A stretch of DNA of 64,000 bases. Source: Thermoguttaceae bacterium. Its GTDB lineage: Bacteria; Planctomycetota; Planctomycetia; Pirellulales; Thermoguttaceae. The notes under the pieces were generated by a model that was given only the letters and a program-made list of their open reading frames with translations, had not been told where the DNA came from and searched no databases. Position numbers and translations under genes: made by a program. Positions 46,125-53,384 of this stretch are shown here, one piece after another. The stretch's first letter is position 1. The number at the start of each line of letters is the position of its first letter. The DNA lies in NCBI GenBank assembly GCA_017407125.1, contig JAFQXE010000028.1, positions 1 to 64,000 of the forward strand, read 5' to 3'.

Positions 46125-46166
46125 CCTTTTCCTTTTGTCCTCCGCAGGAGGGACGAAAGGAAAAGG
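46125..46166. repeat. Long near-perfect hairpin
   Basis: CCTTTTCCTTT... pairs with ...AAAGGAAAAGG over about 18 bp with a GCA loop (46144-46146). No T tract follows. It lies 60 nt before the promoter at 46226. Confidence 0.7.
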
Positions 46167-46225
46167 AACTGTAGCGATTAGACGAACCGGGAGGCAAGAG
46201 GGTCCGGAAATCTTTGTTCAGCCTC

Positions 46226-46254
46226 TTGAACAATACCGGACAACTCGCTATAAT
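46226..46254 (+). promoter_or_regulatory. Promoter copy 1 with overlapping TGTTCA-N6-TGAACA dyad
   Basis: TTGAAC, a 17-nt spacer and TATAAT. The -35 is the right arm of the dyad TGTTCAGCCTCTTGAACA (46215-46232). About 55 bp around it are nearly identical to the promoter at 46827-46855. Confidence 0.7.
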
Positions 46255-46315
46255 AATAGAGTAAATTGTTGTTCGTTTGATAAACGCGAAGAAAAGTTCA
46301 GAATTACCCGGTCAA

Positions 46316-46660
46316 ATGTATAATTTCTATTTGCACAACAAGGAAAAAGAGCAGACCTTTACTGACTTTGTGGGGACAATTGCCATTGAAGAGGCCCGGT
46401 CGCTTGATAACGTATGGTCGTATATAAACGCTCAAAGAGGATATAATTTTCCTGTTGCTGTTTTAGACAATCCCGTTGTTCCGCTGGATATTCTTCGTCA
46501 AATGTATGATTATTGTACGACGTCGCGAATAAAAAGCAATCAGGATTTTTATATAACTCATAAAGCAAAAAGACCTTATATGATATTGTATGACAATATC
46601 CTTTCAATATTAGACGCTGCAATTCAGAGCAATTCGGATTTGTGGGTTGAACTCGACTGA
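46316..46660 (+). CDS. Small protein of unknown function (114 aa)
   Basis: The ATG at 46316 (MYNFYLHNKEKEQTFTDF) is taken rather than an upstream TTG. The 114-residue product has the composition of a folded globular protein (EEARSLDNVWSYINAQ, LDNPVVPLDILRQMYDYC, YMILYDNILSILDAA), with no signal peptide or membrane helix. I do not recognise the family. It has a strong promoter at 46226-46254 that is duplicated in front of the exported ankyrin gene 250 nt downstream, so the two are probably expressed together. The AT-rich codon use differs from the neighbouring glgX and kinase genes. An overlapping antisense frame is judged a shadow. Confidence 0.65.
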   Translation: MYNFYLHNKEKEQTFTDFVGTIAIEEARSLDNVWSYINAQRGYNFPVAVLDNPVVPLDILRQMYDYCTTSRIKSNQDFYITHKAKRPYMILYDNILSILDAAIQSNSDLWVELD

Positions 46661-46693
46661 ACAGGTTCACAAACGCATTGCGTAGCCGTAAAC

Positions 46694-46796
46694 GTCCTCG
46701 GCTCGCGAGCAAAGCTCGCCGTTTTCCCTTTTGCGGATTTTATCCGCGATCCAGAAAGGTTTTCGACTGCGAAACAGTTCATGTGCGGGACAGAGG
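46694..46796. repeat. Dispersed repeat containing GCGGATTTTATCCGC, copy 1
   Basis: Holds a 35-bp block (46729-46763) identical, in reverse orientation, to 56346-56380. Further words in the same order (GTCCTCG, CTCGCGAGC-AAA-GCTCG, GGGACAG) correspond to 56270-56418. Confidence 0.75.
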
Positions 46797-46826
46797 CATC
46801 GCCCCCGGAAAATTTTGTTCAGTCTC

Positions 46827-46855
46827 TTGAACAGAACCGAACAACTCGCTATAAT
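46827..46855 (+). promoter_or_regulatory. Promoter copy 2 with the same dyad, before the ankyrin gene
   Basis: TTGAAC, a 17-nt spacer and TATAAT, with TGTTCAGTCTCTTGAACA spanning the -35. It differs from copy 1 at few positions, and the surrounding CCGGAAA and ACAACTCGC words are kept. Confidence 0.7.
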
Positions 46856-46908
46856 AATTAATGAACCTCCCCAGTTTGTTAAATCGTTATTGAAAAAATA
46901 ATCGCCTT

Positions 46909-47853
46909 ATGAACTCCCGTAAAACCATTTTGAGCGTTCTATTTGTTTTGCTGGTTTGTCTTGCTGGCGCATGTTTCGCAGCAGAGGATTCTGACATCCA
47001 AAAGCAACAAGCGATTAGTTTGTTTGGCAAAGACGCCACTGACCGTTTTGAGCAGATGTTTCAAAGCGGAGAATTTGATTTTGACTATCGCTGCAATCAT
47101 TCTATGTATTCCGGCGCAAACGTTCTACATTACACCGTATGGACAGGCGATATAAATCGGGTAAAAACGCTTCTGGAACGCGGCGCGGACGTCAACGCTA
47201 AAACCGATTCCGGCGAATCCGTCTTGGAAAGCGCGGTTCAAAGCGGCAATTTCGAAATGGTTCAATTTCTGGTCGAACGCGGCGCAGACGTCAACGCAAA
47301 AGACGAATGGGGCGCAACAGTTTTGCACACAGCCGCTCATAGCGGCAATTTGGAAATGGTTCAATTTCTGATTGAACGCGGCGCAGACGTCAACGCTAAA
47401 GACGACGCCGAAAAAACCGTCTTGAATTATGCCATTCTTGGCGACGTCAGGAAGCCGGTTCTGAATTCCACCGACCAAAGCGACGCCTTGAAAATGGTTC
47501 AGTGGCTGGTCAAATGCGGTGCAAACGTCAACGCTAAAGACAGATGGGGACATTCGTCGCTCTTGCATGAAGCCGTTTTTAATGACGATTTGGAATTGGT
47601 TAAATGGCTAGTTGAACGCGGCGTTGACGTCAACACAACAAACAAAATGGGCTGGACGGCTTTATATACCGCCAAACGATACGGAAAGACCGAAATAGCT
47701 CAATGGCTCAAAGACCATGGCGCAAAGACCTTTGTCGTGAATTGGCGCGAATTCTTTGTATTTTTTATCGGTTTCTGTATTTTGTTTAGTCTCATAATGT
47801 TTTATATCTATCTCAAACGGGGGAAAAGAAAAACGGCGAGCCGGGATGCGTAA
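46909..47853 (+). CDS. Exported, C-terminally membrane-anchored ankyrin repeat protein
   Basis: The 314-residue protein has a signal peptide (ILSVLFVLLVCLAGACFA, residues about 6-23) and a cap segment (DRFEQMFQSGEFDFDY, GANVLHYTVWTG) matching the ankyrin protein at 1.4 kb. About six ankyrin repeats follow, with GADVNAK signatures; repeat 4 has a 12-residue insertion. A C-terminal transmembrane helix (FFVFFIGFCILFSLIMFYIYL, about 280-300) leads to a basic tail (KRGKRKTASRD). The topology implied is repeats outside the cytoplasm, tail inside. Ankyrin repeats on that side of the membrane may capture a surface or periplasmic partner. Its promoter is shared in sequence with the gene upstream. Confidence 0.92.
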   Translation: MNSRKTILSVLFVLLVCLAGACFAAEDSDIQKQQAISLFGKDATDRFEQMFQSGEFDFDYRCNHSMYSGANVLHYTVWTGDINRVKTLLERGADVNAKTDSGESVLESAVQSGNFEMVQFLVERGADVNAKDEWGATVLHTAAHSGNLEMVQFLIERGADVNAKDDAEKTVLNYAILGDVRKPVLNSTDQSDALKMVQWLVKCGANVNAKDRWGHSSLLHEAVFNDDLELVKWLVERGVDVNTTNKMGWTALYTAKRYGKTEIAQWLKDHGAKTFVVNWREFFVFFIGFCILFSLIMFYIYLKRGKRKTASRDA

Positions 47854-47919
47854 GCGCCCGGGCAGCGGGTCAGGCGGACTTTCCACGTTCTCGAGATTTT
47901 TGGAGGCTTCCGCGTTGTC

Positions 47920-48087
47920 TTGACGGCAAGCCGTCAAGAACGAAAGCGACGGCAAGCCGTCGCACTCCAAATTTTTCAGCTGCGTCTATTTGTTATGCAC
48001 GCTTCTCAGCGTTTGGTTCGCCTATCGGCGAACTGCGTAATTACGTTCGCTCCGCTCACGCCCACGGGTTAACACCCGTGGCTCGCC
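47920..48087. repeat. Half palindromic cassette and ankyrin-associated element R3
   Basis: TTGACGGC-AA-GCCGTCAA and GCGACGGC-AA-GCCGTCGC end in CGCACTCC (47961-47968), a one-sided version of the cassettes elsewhere. Then 48034-48087 contains CCACGGGT-TAAC-ACCCGTGG with TTCGCTCCGCTC words like R1. The rest of 47854-48208 shows no gene. Confidence 0.6.
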
Positions 48088-48208
48088 TAAATTTGTTGAA
48101 AATTTTTTGAAAAAAGGCATTCAGCGCTATAGACAAACTTCGAGATGTGAGTAAAATAAAGGTATTGTCGAAAATATATTATCGATTCCCCCCTTTGAGT
48201 TTTCCGCC

Positions 48209-49633
48209 ATGAAAAACGCCTCCATGCAAAATTTCGAACGCTGCGTCCTGGTAAGCGGGCTGATTTCCCTGCCTGCCTGGGACGAGCTATGGGCGGATTA
48301 CCTCGCGTCGCACAATATTCTTCGATCCATGGAGGGAGAAGTTTACCCGGAAACCTTCTCCCATTATATTATTGAGCGCGGCGTTCTCAACGACTGGCAG
48401 ATTCAGCAGCTGCTGGCGGGACACACCAAGTTCAATCTCGGATCGTATCAGATCGTCAACTCGCTGGGGCAGGGCGGTATGGGACAGGTCTTTTTGGCTC
48501 GACACAGCGTAACCAAACAGGAGGCGGCGGTCAAGGTTTTGCCTCGAGACAAATGCGCCCCGGAAGCGATTAAAAACTTTCAGCATGAAATCCGCGTCCT
48601 GTCGTCGCTGCACCACCCCAACATCGTCGGGGCGCTTGACGCTGGCGAAGACGGCGGGGTTTGCTATCTGGTTTGCGAGTACGTGCCGGGTCAGAACCTC
48701 CGCAAGCTCATTCGCAACGGGCGGCCGCTGACGATGAAGTCCGCCGCCAGCATCCTGTCTCAAGCGGCGATGGCGCTGCAGCACACGCACGAACAGGGGT
48801 TCGTTCATCGAGACATCAAGCCCGGCAACATTCTCGTTACCCCTCATGGAGTCGCCAAACTGACCGACTTCGGGCTGGCAACGCAAATCGGCGGGAAGAA
48901 CGACCCTCGCGCCGGGAAAATCGTCGGGACGGCGGACTACCTGTCCCCGGACCAGGTCAAATGCCCCACCAACCCGGTTCCGCTGTGGGATATTTACTCC
49001 TTTGGATGCTCGCTATACTATATTGTAACCGGGAAAGTCCCGTTCCCCGGCGGAACGACGATGGAAAAGGCGCGGGCGCACATTGACCTCTTGCCGCTTG
49101 ACCCTCGTCTGCTCAACCCGACTTTAAGCGAGGATTTCGTCAACGTCATTGCCGACATGATGGCGAAAGACCCGGACAAGCGCATTCAGTCTGCGTACGC
49201 CGTCATGGAACGGCTGGCGAAATGGTCGCCTCCTACGCCGCGCGATATCGAAATGGTCGACGGCGCAGAACTCATGGCGGCTCAAATGCGAAAGCGTCCG
49301 ACGACAACCCAGGTTTCGGTCAATACCATCATGCAAGCCGGGGCGAACGCTGCGCCTATTATTTTAGGCAAAGCCGACGAGAAGGATAAACTCGATTTCA
49401 CCGCAAAGAAAAAAGAGCAGGTCAGCGCTCAAGACACCGTCGGCGCTATCAGCCGACACCCGGCGTTTTCGGAATCGGAAGACCTCATGTCCGTCCAAAT
49501 GTCCCGGCAAATCGAAGAAGAGGAGCGGCGCGTCAAAACCAACGACTACCTCATGCCGACCGTTACCCTGTTTGGAATCGTGCCTGCCGTACTGATGCTG
49601 CTAACCTGGCTGTTCTACGCCCTGATTACCTGA
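48209..49633 (+). CDS. Ser/Thr protein kinase with C-terminal membrane anchor
   Basis: The 474-residue protein has an N-terminal extension (about 1-75, with IIERGVLNDWQIQQLLAGH) typical of planctomycete kinases. A complete Hanks-type domain follows: Gly loop LGQGGMGQVFLA near 90, Lys in AAVKVL near 108, HRDIKPGNIL near 207, DFGLA near 227, GTADYLSPDQ (P+1 region) near 246 and DIYSFGCSLYYIVTG near 265. A linker with TTTQVSVNTI and a single C-terminal helix (VTLFGIVPAVLMLLTWLFYAL) place the kinase in the cytoplasm on the membrane, with almost no external part. Its stop overlaps the next start (TGATG), indicating co-translation with the DUF523 protein. Substrates are unknown. Confidence 0.94.
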   Translation: MKNASMQNFERCVLVSGLISLPAWDELWADYLASHNILRSMEGEVYPETFSHYIIERGVLNDWQIQQLLAGHTKFNLGSYQIVNSLGQGGMGQVFLARHSVTKQEAAVKVLPRDKCAPEAIKNFQHEIRVLSSLHHPNIVGALDAGEDGGVCYLVCEYVPGQNLRKLIRNGRPLTMKSAASILSQAAMALQHTHEQGFVHRDIKPGNILVTPHGVAKLTDFGLATQIGGKNDPRAGKIVGTADYLSPDQVKCPTNPVPLWDIYSFGCSLYYIVTGKVPFPGGTTMEKARAHIDLLPLDPRLLNPTLSEDFVNVIADMMAKDPDKRIQSAYAVMERLAKWSPPTPRDIEMVDGAELMAAQMRKRPTTTQVSVNTIMQAGANAAPIILGKADEKDKLDFTAKKKEQVSAQDTVGAISRHPAFSESEDLMSVQMSRQIEEEERRVKTNDYLMPTVTLFGIVPAVLMLLTWLFYALIT

Positions 49634-50151
49634 TGAGCAAACCTGTAGTTATTATAAGTCAATGTTTGACCGGAGCCGTCTGTCGGTGGGATGCGCTCCA
49701 GTTAGACGCCTGTCTGTACGAATCTCTGCAAGCTCATTTTACGCTCATTCCCTTTTGCCCGGAATTGGCTTTGGGCTTGGGATGTCCCCGCCCGACAATC
49801 CGTCTGATTCGGAAGTTTTTTAATACAGAAACGTCTGACAATATCGAGCTGGTTCAGCCGCAAACCGGGCGCGTTCTGACGGCGAACATGGACGCGCTGT
49901 GCGAGTCGTTTCTCCGCTCCCATCCGGCGGACGGGTACATTCTCAAGTACAAATCCCCGTCGTGCGGACTGACAAACGTCAAAGTCTACATGGGCGCCCA
50001 GTCAAAGGAAATCTGCGGATTCGAGTCCGGTCGGTTCGCCGCCGCCGTTCGACGGCTGTACCCCAACGCGCCAGCAATCGACGACTTCCGACTGGCTCAG
50101 CCCGGCGCAATAGAGGAATTTGTGGAAAGGGTGTCAAAATACAAAAGATAG
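49633..50151 (+). CDS. DUF523 family protein
   Basis: The 172-residue protein shows the DUF523 features: N-terminal VIISQCLTGAVCRWDA (usual ISACLLG..CRYDG), CPELALGLGCPRPTIRL near 38, and YILKYKSPSCGLTNVKVY near 102. The conserved Cys residues (near 11, 17, 38, 46 and 107) suggest a metal or thiol site. The biochemical function of DUF523 is not established. Its ATG overlaps the kinase stop by one base, so the two form an operon, which is an unexplained pairing. A terminator follows at 50186. Confidence 0.9.
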   Translation: MSKPVVIISQCLTGAVCRWDALQLDACLYESLQAHFTLIPFCPELALGLGCPRPTIRLIRKFFNTETSDNIELVQPQTGRVLTANMDALCESFLRSHPADGYILKYKSPSCGLTNVKVYMGAQSKEICGFESGRFAAAVRRLYPNAPAIDDFRLAQPGAIEEFVERVSKYKR

Positions 50152-50185
50152 TCAAATCAGAAATATTCAGCGTTTTTTTCGAGAC

Positions 50186-50213
50186 GATACTGGCAATTGC
50201 CGTATCTTTTTTT
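50186..50213 (+). terminator. Rho-independent terminator of the kinase-DUF523 operon
   Basis: GATAC-T-GGC-AATT-GCC-GTATC folds into an 8-bp stem with one bulge and is followed by seven T residues. Confidence 0.75.
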
Positions 50214-50275
50214 AATTAAATAGTGTATAAGATAATGCGAAAAGCGATGGGCAAATTCGCCCTGACGCTTGCAGC

Positions 50276-50893
50276 ATGATAAATAGCCCCCAATTGATAG
50301 ATTTTCAAGTACTAACTGACGTTGAACTGGTTCAGTGGATTTTGTCCGGCAATCGGATAGGATTTAACGAACTTATGCGCCGTCATCAAACGCGTCTGTT
50401 CGCCTTCCTGCAACAAATGAGCGGGTTGGAGTCCAACGAAATCGAAGACCTCGTTCAGGAAACGTTTGTCAAGGCGTACGTCAGTTTGGATACGTTTGAT
50501 TATTCAGTCTATCACAGCGACAAGGCGTTCGGGACGTGGCTGTTTACCATCGGGCGACGAATTCTGCTCAACGCGCTGAGAAAAAGCAAACGGGATCGGC
50601 TCGTCTTTTTCTCGGCGTCGGAAACGACGGAAAAGCGCAAAGAGACCATTCCAGACAAAGCCCTCATCCCGGCTCAGTCTGTGGAACGGTTAGACAGCCG
50701 CCAAAACCTGTGGAGCAAAATCCGTACGGTTCTCACGGAACCGCAATGGACGGCTCTGTGGCTTCAGTACGTCGAAAACTGCTCTATGGAAGAAATCGCC
50801 GCCGCGATTGGGAAAAAGCCGCAAAGCGTCAAAGCCCTGATCCATCGCGCCAAATGCACATTGCAAAAACATCCAGAAATTTTTGAATGTTAA
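50276..50893 (+). CDS. ECF-type RNA polymerase sigma factor
   Basis: The 205-residue protein has a sigma region 2 with FNELMRRHQTRLFAFLQQM near 34 and IEDLVQETFVKAYVSLDTF near 61. The core-binding and -10 helix FGTWLFTIGRRILLNALRKSKR lies near 90. A region 4 helix-turn-helix, LWLQYVENCSMEEIAAAIGKKPQSVKALIHRAKCTL, lies near 160-195. It directs RNA polymerase to a dedicated regulon under control of an anti-sigma partner. The next gene begins 22 nt after its stop and encodes a membrane protein that is the natural anti-sigma candidate. Confidence 0.94.
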   Translation: MINSPQLIDFQVLTDVELVQWILSGNRIGFNELMRRHQTRLFAFLQQMSGLESNEIEDLVQETFVKAYVSLDTFDYSVYHSDKAFGTWLFTIGRRILLNALRKSKRDRLVFFSASETTEKRKETIPDKALIPAQSVERLDSRQNLWSKIRTVLTEPQWTALWLQYVENCSMEEIAAAIGKKPQSVKALIHRAKCTLQKHPEIFEC

Positions 50894-50915
50894 ACGTTAC
50901 AACACCACTACTGAT

Positions 50916-51515
50916 ATGCAAGACATTTTTGAACAGCTCAAAGCCGAAGGACAACGCTGTCAGCCGGAATTCTCCGAATCCCTTCACGCGCGCTGTAAAG
51001 AAGCGATTGACCAGATCGAAGCATCGCGATTGAGTACAGAGTCCGCCGGAGTTCCTTCTCGCAACTCGCAACTCGCAACTCGCAACTTCCCCATCTGGCA
51101 AGCGGTTGCCGCCGCGGTTCTGTTCTGCGCCGGGTTTGCGATGTTTAACTCGTTCTTCCTTCCGCCGACCAATATAACGTCTAATTTACCTTCAGAACCC
51201 CTGCAAATTGCGGAGGACGAGCCAGAGTTTCAGCCGCTGGTTATCAACCCGATGGCGTTTGAGCAGTTTGAACTGGAAACGCTCGCGAAGAGCTTTGACA
51301 AGCCCGCCCACGTTGAACATCAGGAAGCGAAGGGGCGTTCCGCCAGCGTTTTTGGTACTGTTAAAAAGATGATTCAAAAGCCCGATCCGGCAAAGACGGT
51401 AGCAGCGTCAATTATGCGTCAAGACATTTCCATGGGGTCCCTTCTGGTTAAAGCCGGCTCTCTGGCGCAGCTTCCAGAAAACAATTCAGAAGCCAATCCC
51501 GAAGAAAACGAATAA
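50916..51515 (+). CDS. Single-pass membrane protein, candidate anti-sigma factor
   Basis: The ATG at 50916 (MQDIFEQLKAEG) is chosen over a TTG that overlaps the sigma gene. The product has 199 residues: a cytoplasmic helical part of about 58 residues (CQPEFSESLHARCKEAIDQ), one transmembrane helix (AVAAAVLFCAGFAMFNSFFL, about 70-90) and an extracytoplasmic tail. The size, topology and place directly after an ECF sigma gene fit an anti-sigma factor, though no zinc-binding HxxxCxxC motif is visible, so this is inference. A heptanucleotide array encodes residues just before the membrane helix (RNSQLATRN). Confidence 0.7.
   Translation: MQDIFEQLKAEGQRCQPEFSESLHARCKEAIDQIEASRLSTESAGVPSRNSQLATRNFPIWQAVAAAVLFCAGFAMFNSFFLPPTNITSNLPSEPLQIAEDEPEFQPLVINPMAFEQFELETLAKSFDKPAHVEHQEAKGRSASVFGTVKKMIQKPDPAKTVAASIMRQDISMGSLLVKAGSLAQLPENNSEANPEENE
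51059..51086. repeat. Heptanucleotide array D inside the anti-sigma candidate gene
   Basis: Four perfect tandem TCGCAAC units, translated in frame as part of SRNSQLATRNF. Confidence 0.9.
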
Positions 51516-51551
51516 CCATATCGCGGGCAAAAAGTCCGCTCCTTTACGATT

Positions 51552-53330
51552 ATGCGAACGACTTTTTCCCTAATGATTTCTTACGTTCTGGCAACGGTTC
51601 TTTCTGTATTCTCTCTTATAGCGCAGGCGCAGGACGTTCAGCCCAGCGCCGTTTCGGAAACCAAAGAAGCCCCGGCGCAAGCGTCGGACGCTCATCCCGG
51701 AACTATTTTGGAAGTCAAAGACGCTCCCGCTCTAACGATTTCCGTTCGGAGCGCGAACGCAGCGCTAAAGGCGGCAGACGCGACTATTTCCAAAATCAGC
51801 GAGACGTCTCTCAAACTGTACACCGGCGTTTTACGTTTGTATCTGTCCAAAAACGGACCGCTGGGCGGCTTTGATCTGGACAAGCCCATTGGTCTGATAA
51901 TCGACCCTCAATACGGCGCCGCTGCGGTGTTTCCCGTCCAAAACTGGGAAACGATTCAAAAGAACCTCAGTAAAGAGGGAACCTTAACGCCCCTGGAAGA
52001 CAACAGGTTCAAGTTCACCCAGAACGACGGGGAAGTCTTTCTGCTCCTTCAGGACAATTGGCTGGCAGTATCGATGGACAGCGGCTCCGCAATCCTCAAG
52101 GCGATTCCGCAGCCGTGTCTGGACAGTATACAGCAATTATCTAAAATCTACCTTGTCGGCGCCGCGGTCAATTCCAGCCGCATGACGACCCAGCAGCTCA
52201 ACGATTTGTTACAAATGTTTCAAAGCCAGCTGGAAGATGGGCTATCGTTGGAAGGCGCGCTGTCTGACGTTTTCAAAAAACAAATTCAGACGCTGACCGA
52301 TTCAATTTCGCAATCGCTGAAACGCTATCAGAAAGATCATCTCACGTTCCTGCTGGGGCTGAACTTTAACCCGCAATTCGGATTCAAACTGGACGTAACG
52401 CTCTGTACAGACCCGAACACAGAAACGGCAAAGCAGTTCAGCCAGTACAAATCTTCTACAACGCGCCTGGCGGGATTTTACAATCCCAGCAGCGCCGCCG
52501 CTCTGTCGGTTTCCAGCCAGGGGCGTTTGGCGATTTTCAACAATCAGCAGGAAACCTTCAACGCCCTTCAAAACGAGATAAACAAGCAAATCGAAAAGAA
52601 ATATACAGACGAACGCAAGCAAAACGAACTCAAACGGTTTGCCGACGCTCTGACGGCAATTGTCGCCAAGACGTTTTCCGATTCCAGCAACGAAACGGCT
52701 GTTACCATTTACGCTCAGCCGGATAGCGGCGCAACGGTTGTCGCCGCCGTCTTCTGCAAAGACGCCAAAGAGATAGAAAACATGCTCTTTGACTTCATCA
52801 AAAACGAAATTCTCAGCGGCAGCAAAACCATGTTTTCGTGCTATAACGGGTCAAAGCGCAACGCGGCGATTGTCAACGACGTTAAAATTCACACGCTGAC
52901 TTTTACGCTGTCGAAAGAAGACAAAAACTACGAGCTGTGGCGTAAACTGCTCAACAGCGACGACGTTGTAATCGCGTTCGGATTCGGGAAAAACATCGTC
53001 TGCATCTCGGTCGGCGCGGATTCTCTCAACCAGCTCAAAGCGGCTCTGGAAAAGACCGGAACAGCGCAGCCCTCGCCGATATTCCAGTACAACGTTCAGT
53101 ACGGAACCCTGGCGAGGTTTATCGAATCCTATAATCTCTTGACAGAAAACGAAGCTGAACAGTTCGCCAAATTCAAAAAGACCATGGGGAAACAGTTCAA
53201 CGCCCCATGTCAAAAGGCGTCCGTTCTGTTTGTTGACCAGACGCCTTCCGCCTGCGCGATTCGCTATCAGGAAGAAATTCCCTTCGACGTTATCAAGTTT
53301 GTTACAAAGTACATGAAGCTTGGGGAGTAG
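51552..53330 (+). CDS. Secreted protein of unknown function (sigma-factor gene cluster)
   Basis: The 592-residue protein has a signal peptide (MISYVLATVLSVFSLIAQA). The mature protein is mixed alpha/beta with no membrane helix. Segments such as VRSANAALKAADATISKISE, GGFDLDKPIGLIIDPQYGAAAVFPV and LAVSMDSGSAILKAI recall large planctomycete periplasmic proteins of undefined family. It begins 36 nt after the anti-sigma candidate on the same strand and probably belongs to the same transcription unit as the ECF sigma factor. It may be a target or a signal-sensing partner of that system. It is followed immediately by a heptanucleotide array and the convergent esterase gene. Confidence 0.85.
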   Translation: MRTTFSLMISYVLATVLSVFSLIAQAQDVQPSAVSETKEAPAQASDAHPGTILEVKDAPALTISVRSANAALKAADATISKISETSLKLYTGVLRLYLSKNGPLGGFDLDKPIGLIIDPQYGAAAVFPVQNWETIQKNLSKEGTLTPLEDNRFKFTQNDGEVFLLLQDNWLAVSMDSGSAILKAIPQPCLDSIQQLSKIYLVGAAVNSSRMTTQQLNDLLQMFQSQLEDGLSLEGALSDVFKKQIQTLTDSISQSLKRYQKDHLTFLLGLNFNPQFGFKLDVTLCTDPNTETAKQFSQYKSSTTRLAGFYNPSSAAALSVSSQGRLAIFNNQQETFNALQNEINKQIEKKYTDERKQNELKRFADALTAIVAKTFSDSSNETAVTIYAQPDSGATVVAAVFCKDAKEIENMLFDFIKNEILSGSKTMFSCYNGSKRNAAIVNDVKIHTLTFTLSKEDKNYELWRKLLNSDDVVIAFGFGKNIVCISVGADSLNQLKAALEKTGTAQPSPIFQYNVQYGTLARFIESYNLLTENEAEQFAKFKKTMGKQFNAPCQKASVLFVDQTPSACAIRYQEEIPFDVIKFVTKYMKLGE

Positions 53331-53336
53331 GGATGA

Positions 53337-53384
53337 GCTTTTAGCTTCTAGCTCCTGGCTAATAGCTAATGGCTAGAAGCTCTA
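53337..53384. repeat. Heptanucleotide array E (GCTNNNN units)
   Basis: Seven units of seven bases, each starting GCT (GCTTTTA, GCTTCTA, GCTCCTG, GCTAATA, GCTAATG, GCTAGAA and GCTCTAT). The AGCT words make it self-complementary. It separates the secreted protein gene from the esterase cluster. Confidence 0.88.

Noticed and set aside
46359..46712. 117-codon minus-strand frame opposite the 114-aa gene
   Set aside because: The plus-strand frame has the promoter and a globular-protein composition; the minus frame has no start signal.
46909..46985. Lipoprotein signal in the exported ankyrin protein
   Set aside because: The Cys is preceded by AGA and not by a Leu/Val/Ile at position -3, so an ordinary signal peptidase I site is more likely.
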